A stretch of 52,345 bases of DNA from an uncultured Geobacter sp. (GCA_903902855.1 CAIUWK010000045.1:1-52345); one strand, 5' to 3'. Numbered from the stretch's first letter, positions 34,598 through 43,537 are shown. Translations and numbers: made by a program. The notes: generated by a model from the sequence alone, not told the origin.

Positions 34598-36226
34598 ATG
34601 TTCACCTTCTCCCGCCACTCCATCCGCTTCCGGCTCTTCCTGACCTTCTCTCTCCTGACCCTGCTGGTCACCCTCACCTACGGCACCCTCCATGTTCTCT
34701 ACGAGATCCGCTCCTTCCACCAGAGGAACGGGGAAAAGGCCGCTATCCTGGCGGAGAGCCTGGCAGGCTCCATCCGGGTCCCCCTCTTTGCCGACTACCG
34801 GGAGGAGTTGCTCCAGCGCGCCCGGGAGAGCGCCGGTCACGCCGGGGTTCAGCAGGTGACTATCTTCAACAGCGCCGGCGCCATGGTGGCCCAGGCCGGC
34901 GTCCCTCTCGTTCCCCACTCCGGCGGGACCATCACCCGGGAGGCGCCGGTGACCTCCGCTCCCCGCACGGCCGTTCCCGGCGAGGTGATGGTGGAGGGGG
35001 GCGACACCGCCTCCCTGGGGATGGTGCGGCTGACCTTGAACACCGAGGAGCTCGACACCTTCATCCGGGCGCTGCTGCTCACCTCCTGCCTGACGGCGCT
35101 CTTCTTCTGGGGGATGGTCAGCTATCTCAGCTATTGGGTGGTGCAGTGGGTTACCCGCTCCCTCACGCCGCTCATCCACGGGCTCCGGATCATCGGCACC
35201 GGGGAGTATGCCGCACGGATCGAGCTGGCCGGGGGGGACGAACTGGCGGAAGCGGCCATTGCGGTGAACGCTTTGGCCGAGACCCTCCAACTGCGGGAGT
35301 CCGAGAACAAACGGCTGCAGCAGGAGCTGGTGACGGCCATGCAGGTTGAGGTACGGGAAGAACGGCGCAGGATGATGGCCCGGCTTCTCCAGACCAACCG
35401 GATGACCTCGCTGGGGCTGATGGTGGCGGGGATGGCCCATGAGATAAACACTCCCAATGCCGCCATCCGGCTTGCCGGGCAGCAGGTTGCCCTGACCTGG
35501 CGAGACGTGGTCCCCATTCTGGATCGGGTGGTGCAAGAGGAGGGGGAGTTCATTCTGGGAGGGGTTGATTATCGCCTGCTGCGGGATGAGATGCGCCGGG
35601 CTGCGGAGGTCATCGTCCGGAGCGGGGAGAAGATCGATCGGGTCGTCAAGGATCTGCGCAACTACAATCTGGGGCAGCGTGGGGAGCTCACCGACCGGGT
35701 TAATGTCACCCAGGTCGTCGTGGAGTCTCTGAATATCGTCAGGGCCCAGGGGAGCCGCGGACAGGTCCGACTGGTTCCCCAGCTGGCCCAGGACCTCCCC
35801 CCGGTGCAGGGGAACCGGTACCAGCTGGAGCAGGTGATCACCAATCTGCTGCTGAACGGGATGCAGGCGATACCGGAGGGGCGTTCGGGGACGGTTACGG
35901 TGAGCACCGGACAGGATTCCGTCACCGGCGAGATCACCATGACCGTGAGTGACGATGGGGCGGGGATTCCCATCCTGGTGCTGTCGCACATCCTGGAGCC
36001 GTTCTTCACCACCCGCATCGAAAAGGGGGGGAGCGGGCTGGGGCTCTACATCTCCAACTACATCATCACGGAGCACGGCGGCCGCCTGACCATTGCCTCG
36101 GAACCGGGGGAGGGAACCGCCGTCACCGTCTCACTCCCTACAGCCCCATCTCCGCCAGCTTCCTCTTCACCGTCTGCCGGCAGATCCCCATCAGGTCCGC
36201 AGACGCCCCCTGTTTCTTCCCCGTGA
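34598..36226 (+). CDS. membrane sensor histidine kinase
   Basis: Encodes 542 residues. Two membrane segments (about 12-35 and 155-178) bracket a periplasmic sensor of about 120 residues. A HAMP domain, the phosphoacceptor motif VAGMAHEINTPNA, and an ATPase domain (NLLLNGMQAIPEG, DDGAGIP, GGSGLGLYISNYI) follow. The last 25 or so residues are a Pro/Ser tail encoded antisense to the end of the neighbouring regulator. It starts 2 bases after the maturase stop, so it is very probably in the same transcript. It is the likely partner of the response regulator at 36138. Confidence 0.9.
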   Translation: MFTFSRHSIRFRLFLTFSLLTLLVTLTYGTLHVLYEIRSFHQRNGEKAAILAESLAGSIRVPLFADYREELLQRARESAGHAGVQQVTIFNSAGAMVAQAGVPLVPHSGGTITREAPVTSAPRTAVPGEVMVEGGDTASLGMVRLTLNTEELDTFIRALLLTSCLTALFFWGMVSYLSYWVVQWVTRSLTPLIHGLRIIGTGEYAARIELAGGDELAEAAIAVNALAETLQLRESENKRLQQELVTAMQVEVREERRRMMARLLQTNRMTSLGLMVAGMAHEINTPNAAIRLAGQQVALTWRDVVPILDRVVQEEGEFILGGVDYRLLRDEMRRAAEVIVRSGEKIDRVVKDLRNYNLGQRGELTDRVNVTQVVVESLNIVRAQGSRGQVRLVPQLAQDLPPVQGNRYQLEQVITNLLLNGMQAIPEGRSGTVTVSTGQDSVTGEITMTVSDDGAGIPILVLSHILEPFFTTRIEKGGSGLGLYISNYIITEHGGRLTIASEPGEGTAVTVSLPTAPSPPASSSPSAGRSPSGPQTPPVSSP

Positions 36227-37562
36227 TCTTGAACGCCTCCCTCAGCATCACATTCTCCACCTGAGCCATGGTGGGAAACGACGGAAAGACCATATGCATG
36301 CTGAACTGGCCGCTGCCGCGTATCTCGGCGATCCGAATCTCCCCCTGGTCTCTCAGAAGAAGTTCCGGAAAATCTTTCCGGGTCAGGACACCGCTCCGGT
36401 TGGCGACCACGGCTGAGCTTACCATGTTGAGGAGCTCTCTCACATTACCGGGATAGTCGTAGTGGGTCAGGAGTATCCGGAGCTCCGTGGCGACTCTGGG
36501 TGGTGCCTTGCCCACGGACTCCGCGGCCATGGTCACCGCATGATCCACCAGGAGAAGGATATCCTCGGAACGTTCCCGCAAGGGGGGGATCTGCAGCCGG
36601 TGGTAGCGGAGCCGATGGTAGAGGTCCGCCCGGAATTTTCCCTCCGCCATGAGGAGTTCAAGATTGCGGTTGGTGGCGACGATGATCCGGGCCGAGCTCT
36701 TCTGGAGCAGATCCGAACCGAGCCGGTAGTATTCGCGCTCCTGGAGGAGGCGGAGGAGTTTGATCTGGGATTCAGGAGTGAGATCGCCGATCTCGTCCAG
36801 AAAGAGGGTCCCCCCCTGGGCCCGGGCGATGAGCCCTTCCCGATGCTCATTGGCCCCGGTGAACGCCCCTTTCTTGTGACCGAAGAGGGTGTCCTCGAAC
36901 AGGTGCGCATCCAGTCCCGCCACGTTAAGGGGAACGAATTCCCCCTTCAAGCCGCTGGCCGCATGGAGCGCCCGGGAGAAGAGCTCCTTGCCGACTCCGG
37001 TCTCGCCGGTGATCATCACCGGAAAACCGAAAGGGGCTATGGTCTCGACGATCTTGAAGATGGAGGTCAACTTCTCGCTATTGGTCAGGATCTCCCGGAA
37101 GTGCTCCGGGTTGAGGAGCGGGTCCCCCAACAGGTACTCCTGAAGCCGCCGGTTCTGGCTGGAAAGCTCGACAAGCTTCAGGGCGTTGGCAAGACAGGAG
37201 ACGAGACGTGGCCGATCCAGCGGCTTGGTGAGAAAATCCGTGGCCCCCTGTCTCATGCAGCGCACCGCCGTCTCCACGTCACTCACCCCGGTCATGACGA
37301 TCACCGGGAGAGTCGGATGGCGTTGGGTTACCACCGGCAGCAGGTCGGCCCCGGTGAGCCCGGGCATGATCCAGTCCATGAAGAGGACCGCATACCGTCC
37401 GTCGGCCAGTTCGTCCAGTACCGCGCCGCTGTCGGACAGGGTGACCACGTCGCATACCTTGTCGGCCAGGAGGACGAACCGGACCTCTTCCAGAAAATCA
37501 GCATCATCATCAACAATCAGGACCAACGGCAGGCGTTGTGCGGTTTCAGCTGGTTGTACCAT
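36138..37562 (-). CDS. sigma-54-dependent response regulator, NtrC family
   Basis: Encodes 474 residues: a receiver (phosphoacceptor D63 in FMDWIMPG, LTKPLD), a central AAA+ domain (GETGVGKE Walker A, GAFTGA loop that contacts sigma-54, GGTLFLDEIGD Walker B) and a Fis-type HTH (GASADLMGICRQTVKRKL). It activates transcription from -24/-12 promoters. GGAGG precedes the ATG. It is convergent with the kinase gene and overlaps it by 89 bases. Its targets are unknown; several sigma-54 promoters in this window are possible candidates. Confidence 0.93.
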   Translation of the reverse strand: MVQPAETAQRLPLVLIVDDDADFLEEVRFVLLADKVCDVVTLSDSGAVLDELADGRYAVLFMDWIMPGLTGADLLPVVTQRHPTLPVIVMTGVSDVETAVRCMRQGATDFLTKPLDRPRLVSCLANALKLVELSSQNRRLQEYLLGDPLLNPEHFREILTNSEKLTSIFKIVETIAPFGFPVMITGETGVGKELFSRALHAASGLKGEFVPLNVAGLDAHLFEDTLFGHKKGAFTGANEHREGLIARAQGGTLFLDEIGDLTPESQIKLLRLLQEREYYRLGSDLLQKSSARIIVATNRNLELLMAEGKFRADLYHRLRYHRLQIPPLRERSEDILLLVDHAVTMAAESVGKAPPRVATELRILLTHYDYPGNVRELLNMVSSAVVANRSGVLTRKDFPELLLRDQGEIRIAEIRGSGQFSMHMVFPSFPTMAQVENVMLREAFKITGKKQGASADLMGICRQTVKRKLAEMGL

Positions 37563-37982
37563 GTCAGTATCCTCCCTTCCCTTGCTTCTGCAATAACCAC
37601 GCCATCCCGAGAGCTGCGCTCCTGGGTGTCACGGGGTCATTCTATGGGAACTATCCCTGCTTTCTCCCGTCATCCTCACTTGTTTCTTTCCCCCCGACGG
37701 GCAATCCAGGAGGGGTAAAAGAGGGATGTTAATTATTTTAACATAAACAGCATGCTGCAACCTGTTGAAAATATGGAGTTTTATTTTTTTGTTACTTTTT
37801 TTCACCTTACAGATGGTTTTGCAAGCCATTGATAGTACGACGGAAATCACATCATGTTACATAAATTAACATAAACGGCGCCGCTGCCGGGTAAACACTC
37901 CCCATGGCGTGGCTTTGCCGAGAGAAAAAGGTGGAGATTAAATTAATCGGCACTTCCCACTTCGCCTGCCATGAAAAAGCGG
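37563..37982. other. AT-rich intergenic region
   Basis: No gene is visible in this gap between the divergent regulator and the HD-GYP gene. It contains T- and A-rich tracts and a direct repeat TTAACATAAAC at 37738-37748 and 37866-37876, which could be an operator pair. Confidence 0.5.
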
Positions 37983-38010
37983 TTGACTGTATAATTCTTA
38001 TGTGTAATAG
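37983..38010 (+). promoter_or_regulatory. possible sigma-70 promoter of the REC/HD-GYP gene
   Basis: TTGACT (37983-37988), 16 bases, TAATAG (38005-38010). The -10 match is only fair. It would leave a leader of about 145 nt with a strong stem. Confidence 0.35.
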
Positions 38011-38065
38011 CTGCTAATGCTCGGCGTTTCGGCACACCCCTTGCTGATCTCTTTTGGAAACAGCA

Positions 38066-38126
38066 GCCGGCCCGAGCGGCGTGAAAGCACAAGGGTGAAA
38101 AGGCTTTAACGGACTGAGGGGCCGGC
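38066..38126 (+). other. structured leader of the REC/HD-GYP gene
   Basis: GCCGGCCC (38066-38073) pairs perfectly with GGGCCGGC (38119-38126), closing a 45-base interior rich in A and G. I could not match it to the GEMM c-di-GMP riboswitch or another class I know. Confidence 0.4.
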
Positions 38127-38163
38127 CAATGGGCACGGTTGTCCGGCAGACCGAAGAGGAGCT

Positions 38164-39711
38164 ATGATGCTGGAAACGATACCCGACAGCGAAGCGCGTA
38201 GTGAGCCGGAGGTGAACATCCTCTGCGTGGATGATGAGAAGAATATCCTCCGAGCCCTCACCCGCATTTTTCGCCACGAATCCTTCGGGGTGCTGACGGC
38301 CACCTCGGGCAAGGAGGGGCTGGAAATCCTGAAAAACAGCGACAATATCGGCCTGATTATCAGTGACCAGCAGATGCCGGAGATGAGCGGCACGGATTTT
38401 CTTCAGTCGGTCGCGCAACTGTTTCCCGATATCCCCCGGATCATCCTTACCGGATACGCCACTATGGACGCCGCCGTTGCCGCCATCAACCAGGGGGGAG
38501 CCTGCCACTTCCTCTCCAAACCGTGGGATGCGAAAGAACTGCTGCAGGTCGTGAGGGGAGGACTGGAGAGATTCCGGCTGACTCGGGAGAATCAGCGACT
38601 CACGCTGCTGGTCAACCGGCAGAACGAGGAGTTGGCCGAGTGGAACGGCAATCTGAAAAAACGGGTCCTCCTGCAGACGAAGCAAATCCGGGTGCAGCTT
38701 GAGCTCCAGGAGAGCCACAGCTCGGAAATCTTTACGGCGGTGGTGGAGGCTTTTTTCGACCTTCTGGGACAACGCAATACACGAATCAGCAGTCACTCCC
38801 TCAAGGTGGCGGAACTGGCGGAGCAGATAGCCGAGAAACTGGGGCTGGATTATCGCCTGCGGGAGGAGGTCAGGGTGGCGGCGCTTCTCCATGATGTGGG
38901 GCTGTTGGGGCTGCCGGATCGGTTGCTGTTCAAGGCGGCGTCGCTGATGAACCCGGACGAGGTGAAAGAGTTCCGCTCCCACAGTATCAAGGGGGAGGCC
39001 GTCGTGAAGAAGATCAAGGTGTTGCGGGATGTCGGGTTGTTTATCCGTCACCATCATGAGTCGTATGACGGCACAGGATACCCCGATGCCCTTGCCGGAG
39101 AGGAGATCCCCTTGGGCGCGCGCATCATTGCCCTGGCCAATTGGCTGGATAACACCGTCACCAAGGAGATGTCCCGCGAAGCCAGATACCTGGTATCAAA
39201 AAAGTTGGACCGTGAAATGGGACATCTCTTTGATCCGGCGCTGGCCCCGGCAGCCAAGTCCGCCATGATACAGCTGTTATCCGACACCCAGGAACAGAGA
39301 GATCTCTCCGAAGAGAGCATGGCCGTGGCCGATCTTCACCCCGGCATGATCCTCTCCCGAAAGCTGTACAGCGTCAAGGGGACTCTCCTTCTGGAGAGGG
39401 GGACCCCGCTGGATGAAGAGACGATCGAGTCGCTCTGGCGCTATCTGGGGATCGGCGATCTGGTAACCGAGTTACATGTGTTGCAGACGAGTATCGAAAG
39501 CCGGGAGGTGCCGCTCACGAACCTGCGTGAGGGGATGGTCCTGACCCAGGATATCTATGATGTCCATGGTGGAGTGATCCTGCAGCGGGGACGCCGAATC
39601 ACGGCGGAGTCACTGAATACCATCCGCCGTCAGAGTCGAGCCATCCCCCTTGCCACCGTGGCCCATGTCCGGAGAATGAGCAACGGGGGGCAACCGCTGA
39701 CTCCCCCCTGA
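38164..39711 (+). CDS. response regulator with degenerate HD-GYP domain
   Basis: Encodes 515 residues: receiver with D68 (ISDQQMPEMSG), coiled coil (about 140-185), then an HD-GYP domain and a C-terminal extension. HD-GYP proteins usually cleave cyclic di-GMP. H243-D244 and the HHHES/YDGTGYP motif (296-307) are kept, but the conserved lysine of HDIGK is leucine (HDVGLLG) and the ADxxDA motif reads ANWLDN. Catalysis may be lost or altered. GAGGAG precedes two adjacent ATGs (38164, 38167); the second has better spacing. Confidence 0.85.
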   Translation: MMLETIPDSEARSEPEVNILCVDDEKNILRALTRIFRHESFGVLTATSGKEGLEILKNSDNIGLIISDQQMPEMSGTDFLQSVAQLFPDIPRIILTGYATMDAAVAAINQGGACHFLSKPWDAKELLQVVRGGLERFRLTRENQRLTLLVNRQNEELAEWNGNLKKRVLLQTKQIRVQLELQESHSSEIFTAVVEAFFDLLGQRNTRISSHSLKVAELAEQIAEKLGLDYRLREEVRVAALLHDVGLLGLPDRLLFKAASLMNPDEVKEFRSHSIKGEAVVKKIKVLRDVGLFIRHHHESYDGTGYPDALAGEEIPLGARIIALANWLDNTVTKEMSREARYLVSKKLDREMGHLFDPALAPAAKSAMIQLLSDTQEQRDLSEESMAVADLHPGMILSRKLYSVKGTLLLERGTPLDEETIESLWRYLGIGDLVTELHVLQTSIESREVPLTNLREGMVLTQDIYDVHGGVILQRGRRITAESLNTIRRQSRAIPLATVAHVRRMSNGGQPLTPP

Positions 39712-39730
39712 GAAGATCTCCGGCAAAGTT

Positions 39731-40045
39731 TTACTCTGGCCCTCCCCCCCCCGACTCCTGGAGAGTACGGCGCTCTTCCTGCTCCTTCCTGTAGGCGCAG
39801 TAACGGCAAGGTACTTCTTTCCATTTGATCCACTCCCCGCACTCCTTGCAGAGACGAAAGAAACCCTCCACCTCCTTCTTCGGTTTGGTGAACCAGACCA
39901 TGAGGAGGAAGACCGGAAAGAGTCCGCAGAGTATTCCCCAGAAAAGCCAGTTGAGGCCGCGCCCCCTGGCGATCCACCCTCCGGCCAGCGCCGGGACTAT
40001 CATGACCAGAGCGACATAGAGCTCGGACGGTATGGCAGGTATCAT
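39731..40045 (-). CDS. small membrane protein with zinc ribbon
   Basis: Encodes 104 residues. Two hydrophobic segments (about 8-25 and 30-50) are followed by a soluble tail with CKECGEWIKWKEVPCRYC, a zinc-ribbon pair of CxxC motifs. Its start overlaps the stop of the pseudouridine synthase by four bases (ATGA), with CGGAGG upstream. Probable last gene of the leftward nudix-rlu unit. No function can be assigned. Confidence 0.65.
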   Translation of the reverse strand: MIPAIPSELYVALVMIVPALAGGWIARGRGLNWLFWGILCGLFPVFLLMVWFTKPKKEVEGFFRLCKECGEWIKWKEVPCRYCAYRKEQEERRTLQESGGGGPE

Positions 40046-40950
40046 CTGTTTTCCTCCGGGAGGTTGAGGTTAAGGCCCAGCCCGTACTGTCGGCAGATAT
40101 CCGCGAAGGGCGCATCCACCGGGGCCACGGCGCGTATCTCCCGACCTTCACCGGCCCGGAACGCCATGGAGCGGCAGTGAAGCATCATCCTCGGGGCCGG
40201 GAGGCCGCCATAACTCGGGTCCCCCACCACCGGCAGGCCGCAGTGGGCCAGGTGGACCCGGAGTTGATGGGTCCGGCCGGTGTGGGGGGTTGCCTGGATA
40301 AGGGCCGCTCCGTTGCCGGTTGCCAGGACAAGGAAGCCGCTACGGGCTTCACGCCCCGGGGTGGCAACACCGTAGCGGGCGCTGCCGATCTTGGCGATGG
40401 GGAGATCCACCTCCCACCGGGTCGTCTCGGGAATCCCCTGAACCACGGCCCAGTACTTTTTCTCCACCGTCCCGTCCTTGAGGAGCGCCGAAAGGTGCGC
40501 CGCCGGCCGCTGGGACGTGGGGAAGATCATCACCCCGGAGGTTCCCCGGTCCAACCGGTGTACCACCCGAACCGGTTCGCTGCTCCCCCGGTTTCGGAAA
40601 AACTGCCCCACCATGTACTCCAGGGTTCCCTTGAGTTGGTAGGGGGTTCGCTGGCTGTTGAGCCCCGCCTCCTTGCAGACGGCGAGATACTCCCGGTCAT
40701 CCACCAGGATCTCGTCCGGTCGGAACTCCCGTTCCAGACACCGTTCCGGCTCCATGACCCCCAGAATGAGCTCATCCCCCTTTTTCAGGAGCCGGGAGGC
40801 CACCCGGACCATGCTTCCCGCCAGAGTACATCCCCCCCAGTCGATGATTTTTCGGATGCGCGTTTTGGAGAGTTCCGGGAAGAGGATATGTGCCCCCTCG
40901 TCCAGACGAACCCCCGCGCAATCGGCGGTGACGACGGTTTTCAGGATCAT
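40042..40950 (-). CDS. RluA-family pseudouridine synthase
   Basis: Encodes 302 residues and converts uridine to pseudouridine in rRNA or tRNA. An N-terminal S4-type RNA-binding segment (LSKTRIRKIIDWGGCTLAG) precedes the catalytic domain; the catalytic aspartate is in VVHRLDRGTSGVM, and HTGRTHQLRVHLAHCG is the conserved second motif. The ATG at 40950 has GGAAGAG upstream and overlaps the Nudix gene stop by four bases. Which RNA and site it modifies is not clear. Confidence 0.9.
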   Translation of the reverse strand: MILKTVVTADCAGVRLDEGAHILFPELSKTRIRKIIDWGGCTLAGSMVRVASRLLKKGDELILGVMEPERCLEREFRPDEILVDDREYLAVCKEAGLNSQRTPYQLKGTLEYMVGQFFRNRGSSEPVRVVHRLDRGTSGVMIFPTSQRPAAHLSALLKDGTVEKKYWAVVQGIPETTRWEVDLPIAKIGSARYGVATPGREARSGFLVLATGNGAALIQATPHTGRTHQLRVHLAHCGLPVVGDPSYGGLPAPRMMLHCRSMAFRAGEGREIRAVAPVDAPFADICRQYGLGLNLNLPEENR

Positions 40951-41468
40951 GAGCTCTTCCCGACTCCCCTGAAGAGCGCCACCACGGTCTTGCTGTCGGT
41001 GATGGCGCCGCTCTTGGCCAGCTCCAACGCCTGGATATAGGGGAGGCGCAACGTCTCGATATCTTCGTAGGGCTCCTGCTCCGCCTCCCCCTGGGTCAGG
41101 CCGGTGGCCAGATAGAGATAGATCCGCTCGTCGCAGATGCCGGGGGTCGGGTGGATGAAACCCAGAGAGTCGAACCGTTCCGCGGTGAGTCCGGTCTCCT
41201 CCAGCAGTTCCCGCCGGCCACACGCCTCCGGCTCCTCTTCCGGGGAGAGCCGCCCCGCCGGTAGCTCCAGCAGGAACTCCGCCACCGCCGGGCGGAGTTG
41301 GCGGATGAGGGTGACCGTACCGTCGTCATGGAGGGGAAGCACGGCCACACCGCCGGGGTGGCGGATGATCTGGTAGGGGTGCCACCCTTTCTCCCCCACC
41401 TTCACCTCCATATGCTCGATGTCGATCACCAGACCGCGGAAGATGATTTCGTTGCAGCGTGTCTCCAT
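40947..41468 (-). CDS. ADP-ribose pyrophosphatase-type Nudix hydrolase
   Basis: Encodes 173 residues. The Nudix box is AGRLSPEEEPEACGRRELLEETG, with the REL-LEE core, and the surroundings (VLPLHDDGTVTLIRQLRPAV, ELPAG) match the ADP-ribose pyrophosphatase subfamily. CAGGAG precedes the ATG. First gene of a three-gene leftward unit joined by 4-base overlaps. Confidence 0.9.
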   Translation of the reverse strand: METRCNEIIFRGLVIDIEHMEVKVGEKGWHPYQIIRHPGGVAVLPLHDDGTVTLIRQLRPAVAEFLLELPAGRLSPEEEPEACGRRELLEETGLTAERFDSLGFIHPTPGICDERIYLYLATGLTQGEAEQEPYEDIETLRLPYIQALELAKSGAITDSKTVVALFRGVGKSS

Positions 41469-41564
41469 GGGTGCTCCTGACGTTTTTTCCGAAAGTCATT
41501 GACTTCATGCGGCCACCGGTGATAGGTAATACTGCCTTGCCACTAAAAAGTAAAGGGTTTTGCC

Positions 41565-42836
41565 ATGCTTGATATACGATATCTCCGGGATAACCTGGAC
41601 GAAGCCGAAGCCCGCATCAAGAGCCGGGGGGAGGGGTATACCCTCGCCGGATTCCGTGACCTGGACGAGAAGAAACGAAAACTTCTCTACGCCAATGAGG
41701 CTCTCAAGGCGGAGAAGAACAGGTTCTCGGACGAGATTGCCAAAGTAAAAGACAAGTCATCGGTCCAGCCGCAGATTGAGGCGATGCGGGCGACATCGCA
41801 GCTGATCAAGCAGCAAGATGAGGAGCTGAAGCAGCTTGACGAGGAGCTCCGGATGTTCCTCCTCACCGTCCCCAACCTCCCCGGAGCCGCCACCCCCCTG
41901 GGGCGCTCCGAAGCGGACAACGTGGAGATCCGGCGCTGGGGGACACCCCCCACTCCGGACTTTTCCCCCAAACCCCACTGGGAAGTGGGGGAGGCGCTAC
42001 GCATCCTGGATTTCGAGACCGGAGCCAAGCTCACCGGCGCCCGCTTCACCCTCTATCGCGGGGCCGGAGCCCGGCTGGAGCGCGCCCTGGCCAACTTCAT
42101 GCTGGACCTCCATACGGGTGAGCATGGGTATATGGAGATGCTCCCCCCGTTCATGGTCAACCGGGACTCCATGACCGGGACCGGTCAGCTCCCCAAGTTT
42201 GAGGACGACCTGTTCAAGATGGAGGGGATGGAATACTTTCTGATCCCCACCGCCGAGGTTCCCATCACCAATATTCACCGGGACGAGATCCTCAAAGGGG
42301 GCGACCTCCCTATCCGTTACGTGGCCCATACCCCCTGCTTTCGGAAAGAGGCGGGCTCCTACGGCAAGGATACCCGGGGGCTCATCCGCCAGCACCAGTT
42401 CAACAAGGTGGAGCTGGTCGCCTTCAGCCGACCCGACGACTCCTGCGCGGAGATGGAGCGACTCCTGGGGAATGCGGAGCGGGTGCTGCAACTCCTGGGG
42501 ATTCACTACCGGGTGATGGCGCTCTGCAGCGGCGACATCGGCTTCTCCGCGGCCCAGACCTACGACATCGAGGTATGGCTGCCCGGTCAGCAAACTTTCA
42601 GGGAGATCTCTTCCTGCAGCAACTTCGGAGATTTCCAGGCACGGCGAGCCGGCATCCGTTTTCGGGACGGGGAGAAGGGCAAGCCGGAATTCGTCCACAC
42701 CCTCAACGGTTCCGGACTGGCCGTGGGGCGGACGGTGGTGGCGATCCTGGAGAACTACCAGCAGGCGGACGGTTCCGTCATCATCCCCCTCCCCTTGCGC
42801 CCCTACATGGGGGGGATGGAGCGGATCACCCTATAG
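41565..42836 (+). CDS. serS: seryl-tRNA synthetase
   Basis: A 423-residue class II aminoacyl-tRNA synthetase that charges tRNA-Ser. The N-terminal helical arm (1-110) is followed by the catalytic domain. Motif 2 is [20 protein letters not shown] and motif 3 is [18 protein letters not shown]. The normal length, and start [18 protein letters not shown], agree with the family. AAAGGG precedes the ATG at 41565. Confidence 0.97.
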   Translation: MLDIRYLRDNLDEAEARIKSRGEGYTLAGFRDLDEKKRKLLYANEALKAEKNRFSDEIAKVKDKSSVQPQIEAMRATSQLIKQQDEELKQLDEELRMFLLTVPNLPGAATPLGRSEADNVEIRRWGTPPTPDFSPKPHWEVGEALRILDFETGAKLTGARFTLYRGAGARLERALANFMLDLHTGEHGYMEMLPPFMVNRDSMTGTGQLPKFEDDLFKMEGMEYFLIPTAEVPITNIHRDEILKGGDLPIRYVAHTPCFRKEAGSYGKDTRGLIRQHQFNKVELVAFSRPDDSCAEMERLLGNAERVLQLLGIHYRVMALCSGDIGFSAAQTYDIEVWLPGQQTFREISSCSNFGDFQARRAGIRFRDGEKGKPEFVHTLNGSGLAVGRTVVAILENYQQADGSVIIPLPLRPYMGGMERITL

Positions 42837-42852
42837 ACGATTTTGCAGATCA

Positions 42853-42883
42853 GGGGCACGGCGGGGACAGCAAGCCGTGCCCC
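42853..42883 (+). terminator. hairpin after serS
   Basis: GGGGCACGGC (42853-42862) pairs perfectly with GCCGTGCCCC (42874-42883), 16 bases after the stop. The T run is missing, so it may be a Rho-dependent or stabilising hairpin. Confidence 0.5.
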
Positions 42884-42888
42884 ATCCC

Positions 42889-42954
42889 CCCTTCGACTCC
42901 GCTCAGGGCACCGCCTTTCACCTTTCACCCTTCGACTCCGCTCAGGGCACCGCC
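42889..42954. repeat. 27-bp tandem direct repeat downstream of serS
   Basis: CCCTTCGACTCCGCTCAGGG plus CACCGCC occurs at 42889-42915 and again at 42928-42954, a perfect 27-base match with a 39-base period. The spacer and the tail to about 42985 consist of CACC/TTCACC/ATTCACC words. The core is itself partly palindromic. Confidence 0.75.
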
Positions 42955-43045
42955 ATTCACCATTCACCCTTCACCATTCACTTTTCACTCATTATTTTGA
43001 CCTGTGTCATGTCCCGCCTCCCGGTTTCAGACTAGAGTGATCCTC

Positions 43046-43396
43046 ATGGACCACCTGACCCCACGACAGCAGAAGGATCTGAGGATCCTGATCTCCTTCG
43101 TCGCCCTCTTTTGCCGATCACGGCATGGAGGGCTCCGGAGCGTCCCCTTGGAGCCGGAAGTGGCCCCTTTGAGCGGGAAGCCGCAGCTCTTCTGTCCCGA
43201 GTGTGTCGACCTGGTGGGGTATGCCGCCAAGCGACTCAACAACTGCCCCCTGAAGCCCAAGCCGTCATGCAAGAAGTGCTACGTCCACTGTTACCGTCCC
43301 GATTACCGGCAGAAGATCCGGGAGATCATGGCCTGGTCCGGAAAACGGCTGCTGCTCCGGGGACGGCTGGACCTGCTTTTTCACTATTTAACATAA
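43046..43396 (+). CDS. nitrous oxide-stimulated promoter family protein (YgbA-like)
   Basis: Encodes 116 residues from the ATG at 43046. The cysteine-rich core CPECVDLVGYAAKRLNNCP, then CKKCYVHCYRPDYRQKIREIM, matches the small YgbA family, whose genes respond to nitric oxide in some bacteria. The cysteines could bind a metal or Fe-S cluster. The ribosome-binding site is weak. Function is not established. Confidence 0.75.
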   Translation: MDHLTPRQQKDLRILISFVALFCRSRHGGLRSVPLEPEVAPLSGKPQLFCPECVDLVGYAAKRLNNCPLKPKPSCKKCYVHCYRPDYRQKIREIMAWSGKRLLLRGRLDLLFHYLT

Positions 43397-43400
43397 CATA

Positions 43401-43508
43401 GGCTGAAGACTGAAGACTGTCAGGAAAACCTCTTCATAATCAGTAATATGCCTTATCCGAAGCGGGTTTAACCTTCAGTCTTCAGTCTTCCCCTCAGCCC
43501 TCAGCCTT
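43401..43508. repeat. word hairpin, second copy of the GACTGAAG element
   Basis: GGCTGAAGACTGAAGACT (43401-43418) faces AGTCTTCAGTCTTC and CAGCCCTCAGCC (43479-43508). Read on the minus strand, the loop contains GGTTAAACCCG and GAGGTTTTCC, both also in the loop at 7855-7987, so the two are diverged copies in opposite orientation. Confidence 0.75.
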
Positions 43509-43537
43509 CAACCTTTATACATACAAGGAGTTTTCCC

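Noticed and set aside
34519..35349. 276-residue alternative frame over the histidine kinase gene
   Set aside because: Its translation is Arg/Pro/Gly-rich shadow sequence, and the overlapping kinase frame has all expected motifs.
38041..38163. GEMM (c-di-GMP) riboswitch before the HD-GYP gene
   Set aside because: The conserved core and tetraloop-receptor sequence are not present; only a generic stem is.
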